A stretch of 12,728 bases of DNA, from positions 1 to 12,728 of the forward strand of contig QLUP01000017.1 of assembly GCA_018725485.1 (NCBI GenBank), read 5' to 3'. Of this stretch, positions 5,710 to 11,809 are shown piece by piece (within the stretch, counting starts at the first letter, position 1; every line of letters starts with the position of its first letter). The notes under the pieces were generated by a model that saw only the letters and a list, made by a program, of their open reading frames with translations, was not told the DNA's origin and made no database searches. This DNA comes from Candidatus Lithacetigena glycinireducens. Lineage in GTDB: Bacteria > Coprothermobacterota > HKB111. The translations under genes were made by a program, and so were the position numbers.

Positions 5710-5731
5710 TAAGTCATGTCGACATGACTTA
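5710..5731. repeat. 22-bp perfect palindrome, copy 2
   Basis: This is identical to 2408-2429 (core AAGTCATGTCGACATGACTT). It is joined directly to a GTCAAAAGGATG repeat unit on its right side, as the first copy is joined to a GTTAAAAGGAGG sequence. The conserved join suggests that palindrome and repeat travel together. Confidence 0.9.
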
Positions 5732-5774
5732 AGTCAAAAGGATGAAACGAAGTGAAGGAATTTTGACGAGAGTG

Positions 5775-5802
5775 GATCTTGTGCAGAATTCTTCACAAGA
5801 TC
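5775..5802. repeat. 28-bp near-palindrome, copy 2
   Basis: This copy starts GATCTTGTGCAGAATTCTTC and ends ACAAGATC. It is symmetric except for one base pair (C against T ten bases from each end). It ends 16 bases before the ATG of paralog 3, so as RNA it would be a hairpin just upstream of the SD and could affect its translation. Confidence 0.85.
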
Positions 5803-5817
5803 AAAAGGAGGTAAAAG

Positions 5818-6195
5818 ATGCGTAAATACTACTCACTAGAGAAAGTAAGGAGTATAAGAAATGAGATAAGCAAGTTAGGGGAAAGGAAATCTAATAGGTT
5901 GAAGGTAAACTTAAGTAAAGCAGGGGCAAGGTATGATAAGGCAAAGGCAGAGTGGAGTAAGGGAATAGCGGAATGGGATGTCCAACTTTTTACTCTCCTT
6001 GTCCAGATTTGTCCAGAAAGTCATTACCGCAATTGGACAGGTTATCTTATTATCCCAAAGAGTAAAGATGAAGATTGGATTGTCCCCGTATGGACAGGGA
6101 ATTATTTTGGTGTCAAGCACAAAGCATTTTCTATATGGGAAATACCGAAATACAGTTGTAATGGGAGCGATGCAAAGGAGGTGAAAGATGCGTAG
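5818..6195 (+). CDS. Array paralog 3, short coiled coil
   Basis: At 125 residues this is the shortest complete copy: head MRKYYSLEKVRSIRNEISK, only 33 residues from LGER to LF, then the C-terminal domain (ICPESHYRNWTGYLIIPKS, DWIVPVWTGNY, KHKAFSIWEIPK). The start is fixed by AAAAGGAGGTAAAAG after the near-palindrome. Its stretch GATGTCCAACTTTTTACTCT and the following 20 bases match paralog 7 almost exactly, again pointing to segment exchange between distant copies. It ends KEVKDA and overlaps paralog 4 by ATGCGTAG. Confidence 0.87.
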   Translation: MRKYYSLEKVRSIRNEISKLGERKSNRLKVNLSKAGARYDKAKAEWSKGIAEWDVQLFTLLVQICPESHYRNWTGYLIIPKSKDEDWIVPVWTGNYFGVKHKAFSIWEIPKYSCNGSDAKEVKDA

Positions 6196-6727
6196 GTACA
6201 CATTAGAGGAAGTAAGGAGTATAAGAGATAAAATAAGCAAGTTAGGTGAAAGAAAAATTGAGTCGGAGGCGGAGCGAGATAGAATAGAGGCAGAGTACGA
6301 GAAAGCAGAGGAGAGGTATGAGAAAGCAGAGAAGAAGTTCAAGAAAGCAGAGAAGAAGTTCAAGAAAGCAGAGAAGAAGTTCAAGAAAGCAGAGGCGGAA
6401 CTGGATAAGATAGAGGCAGAGTGTGATAAAGCAAGAGCGGAGCGAGATAGGCTAGGAGCAGAGTGTGATAAAGCAGGGGCGGAGTATGATAAAGCAGAGG
6501 CGGAGTGGGACATAAAACTTTTTGACATCCTTATCTCAATTTGTCCAGAAGGTCATTACCGCGATTGGAGGGGCTATATCGCTATCCCCAAGAGTAAAAA
6601 AGATGACTGGATTGTCCCCGTATTTTCTGGGGATTACAGGGGCGTAAAACATAAAGCATTTTCTATTTGGACCATACCAAAAGATAATTGTGATGAAAGG
6701 GAAGCAAGGGAGGTAAAAGATGAGTAA
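6188..6727 (+). CDS. Array paralog 4, longest coiled coil
   Basis: At 179 residues this is the longest copy. The head is slightly shortened (MRRYTLEEVRSIRDKISK); the middle is 88 residues from LGER to LF and includes three KKFKKAE heptads that are near-identical in DNA (6320-6382). The C-terminal domain is standard (ICPEGHYRDWRGYIAIPKS, DDWIVPVFSGDY, KHKAFSIWTIPKDNCDE). Relative to paralog 3 its middle is eight heptads longer, allowing for one missing residue near IESEAERD. It overlaps both neighbours by 8 nt, and its end REVKDE contains the AGGGAGGT SD for paralog 5. Confidence 0.88.
   Translation: MRRYTLEEVRSIRDKISKLGERKIESEAERDRIEAEYEKAEERYEKAEKKFKKAEKKFKKAEKKFKKAEAELDKIEAECDKARAERDRLGAECDKAGAEYDKAEAEWDIKLFDILISICPEGHYRDWRGYIAIPKSKKDDWIVPVFSGDYRGVKHKAFSIWTIPKDNCDEREAREVKDE
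6320..6382 (+). repeat. 21-bp coding minisatellite in paralog 4
   Basis: Three tandem units of AAGAAAGCAGAGAAGAAGTT plus C occupy 6320-6340 (first base differs), 6341-6361 and 6362-6382, followed by a partial fourth. Each unit encodes one heptad (KKAEKKF). This shows coiled-coil growth by whole 21-bp steps, as expected from replication slippage or unequal recombination. Confidence 0.92.
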
Positions 6728-7181
6728 ATACTACACATTAGAGGAAGTAAGGAGTATAAGAAATGAGATAAGCAAGTTAGGGGAAAGGAAAATAGATGAG
6801 TTGGAGGTAGAGTATGATAAGGCATGGGCGGAGTGGGATAAGGTAGCGGCAGAGTTGAATAAGGAAGGGGCAGAGTGTGATAAAGCAAAGGCGGAGTGGA
6901 TTAAGGTAGGGTCGGAGCGTGATAAGGCAGTGGCTGAGTGGAATAGGGCGAGAGCAGAATGGGATATAAAACTTTTTACCCTTCTTATTGTCCTTTGTCC
7001 AGAGGCATATTACCGTGATTGGAATGGCTATCTTGCTATTTCAAAAAATGATAATGAAGAATGGATTTTACCTGTATGGACAGGGAATTACAATAGTATA
7101 GAACATACAGCCTTTTCTATATGGACTATGCCGAGAGGAAGTTGTAATGAGGAAGATGCAAGGGAGGTAAAAGATGAGTAA
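6720..7181 (+). CDS. Array paralog 5
   Basis: This copy has 153 residues with 61 residues from LGER to LF, exactly four heptads more than paralog 3. The middle has clear seven-residue periodicity with Trp/Tyr/Cys/Leu alternating with Ala (AEWDKVAAELNKEGAECDKA). The C-terminal domain reads LCPEAYYRDWNGYLAISK, EEWILPVWTGNY, EHTAFSIWTMPRGSCNE. The first 61 or so bases are identical to the start of paralog 6. It is linked on both sides by 8-nt ATGAGTAA overlaps. Confidence 0.88.
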   Translation: MSKYYTLEEVRSIRNEISKLGERKIDELEVEYDKAWAEWDKVAAELNKEGAECDKAKAEWIKVGSERDKAVAEWNRARAEWDIKLFTLLIVLCPEAYYRDWNGYLAISKNDNEEWILPVWTGNYNSIEHTAFSIWTMPRGSCNEEDAREVKDE

Positions 7182-7683
7182 ATACTACACATTAGAGGAA
7201 GTAAGGAGTATAAGAAATGAGATAAGCAAGTTAGGTGAAAGAAAATTTGATGAGTTGGAGGCAGAGCGGGATAAGGCAAGGGCAGAGTGGGATAAGGCAG
7301 CGGTGGAGTGGGAAAAAGTATTTATAAGGTGGGGTAAGCAATTGCATAGCCAAGTTCTTATCATCCAGCCACTGGTAGAGCGGGATAAGGCAGAGTGGAG
7401 TAAGGCAGTGGCGGGGTGGAATAAAGCAAGGGCGGAGTTGGATAAGGCAAGGGCGAAATGGGATATGAAACTTTTTAAAATTCTTGTTTCAATTCTCCCA
7501 GAAGGTCATTATCGTGATTGGCTTGGATACCTCACTATCCCAAAAGATGAAGATGAGGAATGGATTATACCTATATTTACGGGGGCTTATAGAGAAATAA
7601 AGCATACAGCATTCTCTATATGGACTATTCCGAAAGAAAGTTGCGATGAGAAATTAGCAAAGGAGGTAAAAGAAGATGAGTAA
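7174..7683 (+). CDS. Array paralog 6 with non-heptad insert
   Basis: This copy has 169 residues with 76 residues from LGER to LF. The middle starts and ends in the usual heptads, but a hydrophobic insert (FIRWGKQLHSQVLIIQPLVE) breaks the charged pattern at about residues 50-68. The insert is unlike any other copy and may come from foreign or out-of-frame DNA, or form a hinge. The C-terminal domain is kept, but the cysteine of the ICPE motif is replaced (ILPEGHYRDWLGYLTIPKD). It ends KEVKEDE, with one extra residue before the ATGAGTAA overlap. Confidence 0.88.
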   Translation: MSKYYTLEEVRSIRNEISKLGERKFDELEAERDKARAEWDKAAVEWEKVFIRWGKQLHSQVLIIQPLVERDKAEWSKAVAGWNKARAELDKARAKWDMKLFKILVSILPEGHYRDWLGYLTIPKDEDEEWIIPIFTGAYREIKHTAFSIWTIPKESCDEKLAKEVKEDE

Positions 7684-8080
7684 ATACTACACATTAGAGG
7701 AAGTAAGAGCGATTAGGGATAAGATAAGCCAGTTAGGTGAAAGAAGTTCTCCCGAGCTGGATGTCCAATTAGAAAAAGCAAGGGCAGAGTATAGTAAAGC
7801 AAAAGCAGAGTGGGGTAGAGTATATGCAGAGTGGAATAAAGCACGGGCGGAGTGGGATGTCCAACTTTTTACTCTCCTTGTCCAGATTTGTCCAGAAGGT
7901 TATTACCGTGATTGGGCAGGTTATCTTGCTATACCACAAGATAAAAGTGAGGACTGGATTATACCAGTGTTTGCAGGAGATTATGTCGGTGTCCAACATA
8001 AAGCATTTTCTATATGGGATGGACCATACCGAAATGCAGGTATAATGAGAATAATGCAAAGGGAGGTAGCAGATGAGTAA
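7676..8080 (+). CDS. Array paralog 7
   Basis: This copy has 134 residues with 40 residues from LGER to LF, one heptad more than paralog 3. The head is MSKYYTLEEVRAIRDKISQL and the C-terminal domain ICPEGYYRDWAGYLAIPQD, EDWIIPVFAGDY, QHKAFSIWDGPY. The final part differs from other copies (YRNAGIMRIMQREVADE instead of the usual PKDSCDE-KEVKDE), which suggests a local frameshift or replacement that still kept the SD-coding REV end. The start of its C-terminal domain is nearly identical in DNA to paralog 3. Confidence 0.87.
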   Translation: MSKYYTLEEVRAIRDKISQLGERSSPELDVQLEKARAEYSKAKAEWGRVYAEWNKARAEWDVQLFTLLVQICPEGYYRDWAGYLAIPQDKSEDWIIPVFAGDYVGVQHKAFSIWDGPYRNAGIMRIMQREVADE

Positions 8081-8471
8081 ATACTACTCCTTAGAGGAAG
8101 TGAAAAATGTTAGGGATAGGATAAGCAGGTTGGGGGAAAGAAATTCCCCCCAGCTGGAGGCGAAGTTAAGTAAAGCAAGGGAGAAGTTAAGTAAAGCAAG
8201 GGCAAAATGGGGTAGGGCACATGCAAAATGGAGCAAAGCAAGAGCAGGATGGGATGTGAAACTTTTTACTCTTCTTATCCCAATTTGTCCAGAAGGTCAT
8301 TATCATGATTGGAACGGTTATCTTGCTATCCCCAAAGATGATAATGAGAATTGGATAATTCCTGTATTTACGGGGAATTACAAAGATATGGAACACAAAG
8401 CGTTTTCTATATGGACTATTTTGAAATATAATTACGATATGGATAAAGCAAAGGAGGTGAAGGATGCGTAG
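8073..8471 (+). CDS. Array paralog 8
   Basis: This copy has 132 residues with 40 residues from LGER to LF, the same as paralog 7. The middle is basic and Ala-rich (SKAREKLSKARAKWGRAHAKW). The C-terminal domain reads ICPEGHYHDWNGYLAIPKD, NWIIPVFTGNY, EHKAFSIWTILKYNYD. It ends KEVKDA; AAGGAGGTGAAGG then serves as SD for the membrane-protein gene, which it overlaps by ATGCGTAG, the same junction found between paralogs 3 and 4. Confidence 0.87.
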   Translation: MSKYYSLEEVKNVRDRISRLGERNSPQLEAKLSKAREKLSKARAKWGRAHAKWSKARAGWDVKLFTLLIPICPEGHYHDWNGYLAIPKDDNENWIIPVFTGNYKDMEHKAFSIWTILKYNYDMDKAKEVKDA

Positions 8472-8835
8472 AAAAGTGAAAAGATTTTGGAGAAATACAA
8501 GGGAAAGGTGGCATCGGACGGAAGATAAATTTTTCAAGGTTCTTTTTGCCATTACCATTTGTCTGGGAATAGCAATTATCATAAGTCAGACAAAAATGTA
8601 TATCACCCGCTTAAATAGAGAGTTGAAGGATTGCAAGCAGGTGGTAAGAACCTTGCAGACTAAGGAGGCTGCAAGTAAAGGCATTATGCGTGGGCTGCAA
8701 ATTGAACTTGACAAATGCAACAAGAAATATAACGAGTGCGAAGGGTTCAGGAGTATAATTCGCAATTTGCCAGTTGGTGAGGACATTGAGTTTGATAAAG
8801 TTATCCCATTACCGGGAATAGAGGAGACAAAATAA
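8464..8835 (+). CDS. Single-pass membrane protein with extra-membrane coiled coil
   Basis: This 123-residue protein starts with a strongly basic segment (MRRKVKRFWRNTRERWHR) and has one hydrophobic helix at residues 23-42 (FFKVLFAITICLGIAIII). A charged helical region with coiled-coil character follows (about 46-95, RLNRELKDCKQVVRTLQTKE) and a Pro-ending tail. The positive-inside rule predicts N-in, C-out (inference). It is not a family I recognise; i-spanin-like proteins have this layout, but there is no o-spanin or lysis gene nearby. It is coupled to paralog 8 by an 8-nt overlap and its TAA shares one base with the ATG of the amidoligase gene, so it belongs to this operon and could anchor the system at the membrane. 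Confidence 0.75.
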   Translation: MRRKVKRFWRNTRERWHRTEDKFFKVLFAITICLGIAIIISQTKMYITRLNRELKDCKQVVRTLQTKEAASKGIMRGLQIELDKCNKKYNECEGFRSIIRNLPVGEDIEFDKVIPLPGIEETK

Positions 8836-10277
8836 TGAAAAGAAGATTAAAATTACAACAGAACTCCCCACCCACCACTGAGTGCATGGCGGAGGCAAAA
8901 GAGAGATTCTTTCGCTCCTACTTTAAACAGGGGATAAATCATGTCTCCATAGTGTCCTTAGAAAAGGACACGGTTTACGTCTTTTGTTATTTCCAGCACC
9001 CTCTCCCCTTTCACGGAGAGAGAGTTTTTCCTTTCCACCTTCGCCTCCCAGAGGAAAAAATAAGGGAGTGCAATTGTTTCTTCGACTGGAGGGGAGAAAG
9101 GGAAATGCTTAATTCTGGATTCGGAATTAAGCTCATAGAAAAAGACAGAGGACAAGTTATGGGGTTTTATGACCCTGTAAACAATGTCCTGATTACATCG
9201 GATTGGACGCATAGCAGTGAAAATTTTCCTCTTATTGAGGAAATTATGCTTGCTATCAGGTGGATAAAAGAAACTCCATCTGACCTCTGGCAAGAGATAG
9301 GGCTAAAAACTCTAGCCTTTGCCAACAAAGAATTAATAAGTAAAAAAATAACTCTGGGAGCGGACCCAGAGTTTGAATTGTTGAGGGATGGATGGATAGT
9401 TCCTGCAGAGGAATATTTTTCGTCTCTGCAAAGTCGCATTGGATGTGACGGCTCAGGTCACCAACTTGAGCTGAGACCGTCTGCGAGCTCCTCCTCTGAG
9501 GAACTTGTCAAGAAAGTAGCCTCACTGATAAGTGAGGTTTACAGCGAAGGCTTCACTTTATCCACAGAGGGAGATGAATTTCCTCTCGGTGGACACCTGC
9601 ATTTTGGGGTAGAAAATTTTTCTACTTCATATGTAGAGTTGTTAGATCTCTTTTTGGGAGGATTACTTCTCCCGCTTTCTGGAGAAGCCAGAGGGAGTTA
9701 CAGAAGGTTGGGGAAGTATGAAACAAAGGACTGGGGGTTTGAGTATCGCAGTCTGCCATCTGCTATCTTTGCTTCGCCAAAGATAGCAGCGATAGTGGGA
9801 GAACTTGCTCTCTCGCTTATTCAAGAATTAACAGACCTGGAAGAGGTCTGCGTTGATGTCTCAAAAAGAGACCTTCCCTACATTCATGAATATAGGAAAA
9901 GGATAGGCCATGAAAAAACTAATGCCCTTCTTAACTTTGTCAGAAACAAAATAACCTCATTCAAGAGTGAGGAATGGGGTGTCTTAGAAAGCTACAGAAT
10001 TAGCTTCAGCTCAGCAGACACCTTCTCTGAAGATGTCAGAGGAGAAATAATTAGAATTCTAGGTCCAAAGATAAAAAGAAATATCCGCTTCTTTGGGCTT
10101 AGAGCTGACAGAGGAAACGATGTCATCTCTGGGTTTGATGCAGAAGGGTATAGGAATATAGAATTATCGGGAGGTTATGGGCTCCCGTATCATGTGAGAA
10201 CAAATAATGATAATTTTAGCGAATTGCATTATTTGTTATCTAAAATAATAGAAAGTCAAAAGGATGAACGTGAGTGA
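8835..10277 (+). CDS. phiEco32-like COOH-NH2 ligase (amidoligase, glutamine-synthetase-like fold)
   Basis: This 480-residue protein belongs, by motif, to the phage phiEco32-like COOH-NH2 ligase family (type 2): GADPEFELL (175-183), DGSGHQLELRPS (205-216), GGHLHFGV (252-259) and RLGKYETKDWGFEYRSLPSA (291-310). These carry the acidic and histidine residues expected to bind metal-ATP and the carboxylate in GCS2/glutamine-synthetase-like ligases, which form amide bonds from a carboxyl and an amine using ATP. Residues 1-165 form an extra domain I do not recognise. The last residues (ESQKDERE) are translated GTCAAAA repeat. Its gene starts by a 1-base overlap with the membrane-protein gene. It is rich in exact coding hairpins, including a 12-bp stem at 9760-9789. 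The true substrate is unknown. Confidence 0.85.
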   Translation: MKRRLKLQQNSPPTTECMAEAKERFFRSYFKQGINHVSIVSLEKDTVYVFCYFQHPLPFHGERVFPFHLRLPEEKIRECNCFFDWRGEREMLNSGFGIKLIEKDRGQVMGFYDPVNNVLITSDWTHSSENFPLIEEIMLAIRWIKETPSDLWQEIGLKTLAFANKELISKKITLGADPEFELLRDGWIVPAEEYFSSLQSRIGCDGSGHQLELRPSASSSSEELVKKVASLISEVYSEGFTLSTEGDEFPLGGHLHFGVENFSTSYVELLDLFLGGLLLPLSGEARGSYRRLGKYETKDWGFEYRSLPSAIFASPKIAAIVGELALSLIQELTDLEEVCVDVSKRDLPYIHEYRKRIGHEKTNALLNFVRNKITSFKSEEWGVLESYRISFSSADTFSEDVRGEIIRILGPKIKRNIRFFGLRADRGNDVISGFDAEGYRNIELSGGYGLPYHVRTNNDNFSELHYLLSKIIESQKDERE

Positions 10278-10360
10278 AGGAAAGTCAAAAGGATGAAACG
10301 AAGTGAAGGAATTTTGACGAATGCGAAAGCAGGATGAATTTTGACGAATTTTGACGAAAA
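10252..10360. repeat. GTCAAAA...TTTTGAC dispersed repeat cluster 3
   Basis: Units begin inside the end of the amidoligase gene (AAAGTCAAAAGGATGAACG) and fill the gap to the next gene. Bases 10282-10320 are identical to 5731-5769 over 39 bases. A further piece carries AATGCGAAAGCAGG, containing GCGAAAGC, a sequence known to form a very stable DNA mini-hairpin, followed by repeated AATTTTGACGA. Confidence 0.88.
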
Positions 10361-10371
10361 GGAGGAAGAAA

Positions 10372-11001
10372 ATGTGTAGAATATTTGCTTGGGACGACAA
10401 AGAAATGAAGCAAACAATTCCTCAAAAGGAATTGCTTGATGCCAATAAGAGAAACAAAGATGGTATCGGTCTGGCATACCTAAATAGCAGAGGATTCGTA
10501 GAGTTTGAAAAAGGTATTTCTTTGGAAAAAGCCCTGGCTATCTATGAGAGGATAGAATCGCCAGGGTTTATCCATTTTAGACTGGCGAGCTCTGGGAGTG
10601 TATGTCCAGAATTATGCCATCCATTTCCCCTGGGAGGTGATCTAAGGTTATCTGGTACAGTCAAGGAAGTAATTGCACATAACGGTATATGGGGTGGTTG
10701 GGAAAGGTATCTGATAAGTTATTACATGCAAAAGAAGATAGAAGTTCCTCCAGCGACTCTAATGTCAGATACAAGATTATTGGCAATGATAATCAAGGAC
10801 TGTGGAAGAAATGTCCTCGATTACTTAGAAGTTGGCAGGGTAGCCATACTAGACAAAGATGGTATCTATCTTTATGGAGAGTGGAATGAAAGTGGAGGCT
10901 ACTACGATAGCGAAAGGGCTTATAAGCAGTATCCCTATCTTTTTAAAGAGCAGCATCCTTATCTTACGGATCCTAGAGGATACCCTAGTTGGTATCTATA
11001 G
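10372..11001 (+). CDS. Class II glutamine amidotransferase
   Basis: The protein begins MCRIFAW, with Cys2 as the N-terminal nucleophile once Met is removed, which defines the class II (Ntn) glutamine amidotransferase fold. Further motifs are DGIGLAY (30-36), HFRLASSG (68-75), HNGIW (103-107) and MSDTRLLA (131-138). It hydrolyses glutamine to release ammonia. The 209-residue length is that of a stand-alone domain, so ammonia must go to a partner; the adjacent amidoligase or the ATP-grasp ligase is the natural candidate. ATG 10372 is chosen because GGAGGAAGAAA precedes it and because Cys must follow Met; the longer frame from 10351 would bury the nucleophile. The gene comes after a repeat-filled gap of 94 bases and 8 bases before the next gene. 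Confidence 0.9.
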   Translation: MCRIFAWDDKEMKQTIPQKELLDANKRNKDGIGLAYLNSRGFVEFEKGISLEKALAIYERIESPGFIHFRLASSGSVCPELCHPFPLGGDLRLSGTVKEVIAHNGIWGGWERYLISYYMQKKIEVPPATLMSDTRLLAMIIKDCGRNVLDYLEVGRVAILDKDGIYLYGEWNESGGYYDSERAYKQYPYLFKEQHPYLTDPRGYPSWYL

Positions 11002-11009
11002 GAGGGAAA

Positions 11010-11315
11010 ATGATAACACGTTTACAAAGAATGATAGAATATGGAGAAAGGGTCGTGGGAAAGAAAATATTCTTGCACCTATCGTCTGAGCTAGTCGTGG
11101 CAAAGGGTTTCTGTCGGAACGGGACAAGGAGTGATATTGTAATTTCTATCCCAAGGTTAAAAGATGAAAAGGAAATAGAAAGTATTTTTATGGAGGAAAT
11201 TACCCATATGCTCCTAAAACAAAAGGAGCACGATGCTTTCTTCTGGAAAAAGCACAGTGAGTTGTTAGATGCTTTCCAAAAGGAAAATGCAAGGGAAAAA
11301 GGTATAAAGGTATAA
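11010..11315 (+). CDS. Small metallopeptidase-like protein with altered active-site motif
   Basis: ATG 11010 follows TAGGAGGGAAA. The 101-residue protein has a beta-rich start (SDIVISIP, 41-48) and a helix with E62-E-I-T-H66, then H74 and FFWKKH (77-82). The pattern matches the zincin motif HExxH...H...FW of small YgjP/SprT-like metallopeptidases, except that the first His is Glu. The family is inferred from this pattern; activity may be lost or the metal site altered. It sits between the amidotransferase and paralog 9, which suggests it processes or binds a component of the system. Its end (GIKV) is translated from an AAGGTATAAAGG simple repeat. A 7-bp hairpin (11209-11230) lies in the gene. 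Confidence 0.6.
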   Translation: MITRLQRMIEYGERVVGKKIFLHLSSELVVAKGFCRNGTRSDIVISIPRLKDEKEIESIFMEEITHMLLKQKEHDAFFWKKHSELLDAFQKENAREKGIKV

Positions 11316-11333
11316 GGGAATAGGAGATATGAA

Positions 11334-11798
11334 ATGAGCAAATACTATGAACTAAAAGAAGTAACAAGCATTAGAGATGAAATAAGCAAGTTAGGGGAAA
11401 GAAAATTTCCTTTATTGGAAAGACAGTTGGAGAAGGCAATAGAGGAGTGGAGAGAAGCAAGGGCAGAGTGGGAAGAAGCAAAGACAGAAAAGACAATGGC
11501 AGAAATGGATAAAGCAATGGCAAAGTGTGATGAAGTAAGGAAGGAATGGAAAAGAATAATAGTGGAGTGGGACATCAAACTTTTTGATGTCCTTAATGTA
11601 GTCTGCCCAGAAGCATATTTCCACGACTGGGCAAGGTATCTTGTTGTCCCAAGAAATGAAGAGGAGGATTGGATAATCCCCGTCTTTGCAGACGAAAATT
11701 ATGAAATGAAAAATAAGGCATTTTCTATATGGGAGATGCCGAAGGATAGTTGTAGTGAGAAATTAGCAAAGGAAGTAAAAGATGATATAAGGGTATAA
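11334..11798 (+). CDS. Array paralog 9, separated from the main block
   Basis: This 154-residue copy lies between the metallopeptidase-like and ATP-grasp genes. The head is MSKYYELKEVTSIRDEISKL; 59 residues separate LGER from LF, and the middle departs from strict heptads (WEEAKTEKTMAEMDKAM). The C-terminal domain reads VCPEAYFHDWARYLVVPRN, DWIIPVFADENY, KAFSIWEMPKDSCSE. It is the most diverged complete copy. It ends KEVKDDIRV: the SD codons have decayed to AAGGAAGT and the downstream ATG to GATGAT, so it no longer couples to the next gene. Its own start uses a weaker SD (AGGAG, spacing about 7). Confidence 0.87.
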   Translation: MSKYYELKEVTSIRDEISKLGERKFPLLERQLEKAIEEWREARAEWEEAKTEKTMAEMDKAMAKCDEVRKEWKRIIVEWDIKLFDVLNVVCPEAYFHDWARYLVVPRNEEEDWIIPVFADENYEMKNKAFSIWEMPKDSCSEKLAKEVKDDIRV

Positions 11799-11809
11799 GG
11801 GGAGGACTA

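Larger units (their letters stand above)
5565..5817. repeat. GTCAAAA...TTTTGAC repeat cluster 2, with both palindromes
   Basis: No gene is seen in the gap 5558-5817. It is filled by repeats: GTCAAAAGGAGGAACGTTAG to TTTTGACG at about 5571-5604; a unit at 5621-5659 with a central CGCTAGCG palindrome; pieces with AATGCGTAAGCAGGG; the 22-bp palindrome at 5710-5731; a unit at 5731-5769 identical for 39 bases to 10282-10320; and the 28-bp near-palindrome at 5775-5802. The last runs straight into the SD AAAAGGAGGTAAAAG of paralog 3. The unit 5621-5659 recurs inverted at 11822-11860 with three differences. Confidence 0.9.

Noticed and set aside
5565-5817. Integron attC-like sites formed by the GTCAAAA/TTTTGAC repeats.
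   Set aside because: No RYYYAAC/GTTRRRY ends or integrase were found, and the genes are not arranged as single-site cassettes.
5204-6528. Long minus-strand frames opposite the array, rich in Ser/Leu/Pro.
   Set aside because: They are shadows of the purine-rich coiled-coil codons; they have no SD and their sequence follows from the plus-strand repeats.
8464-8835. Membrane protein as an i-spanin.
   Set aside because: Its topology fits, but there is no o-spanin, holin or endolysin nearby and the gene is coupled to the array instead.
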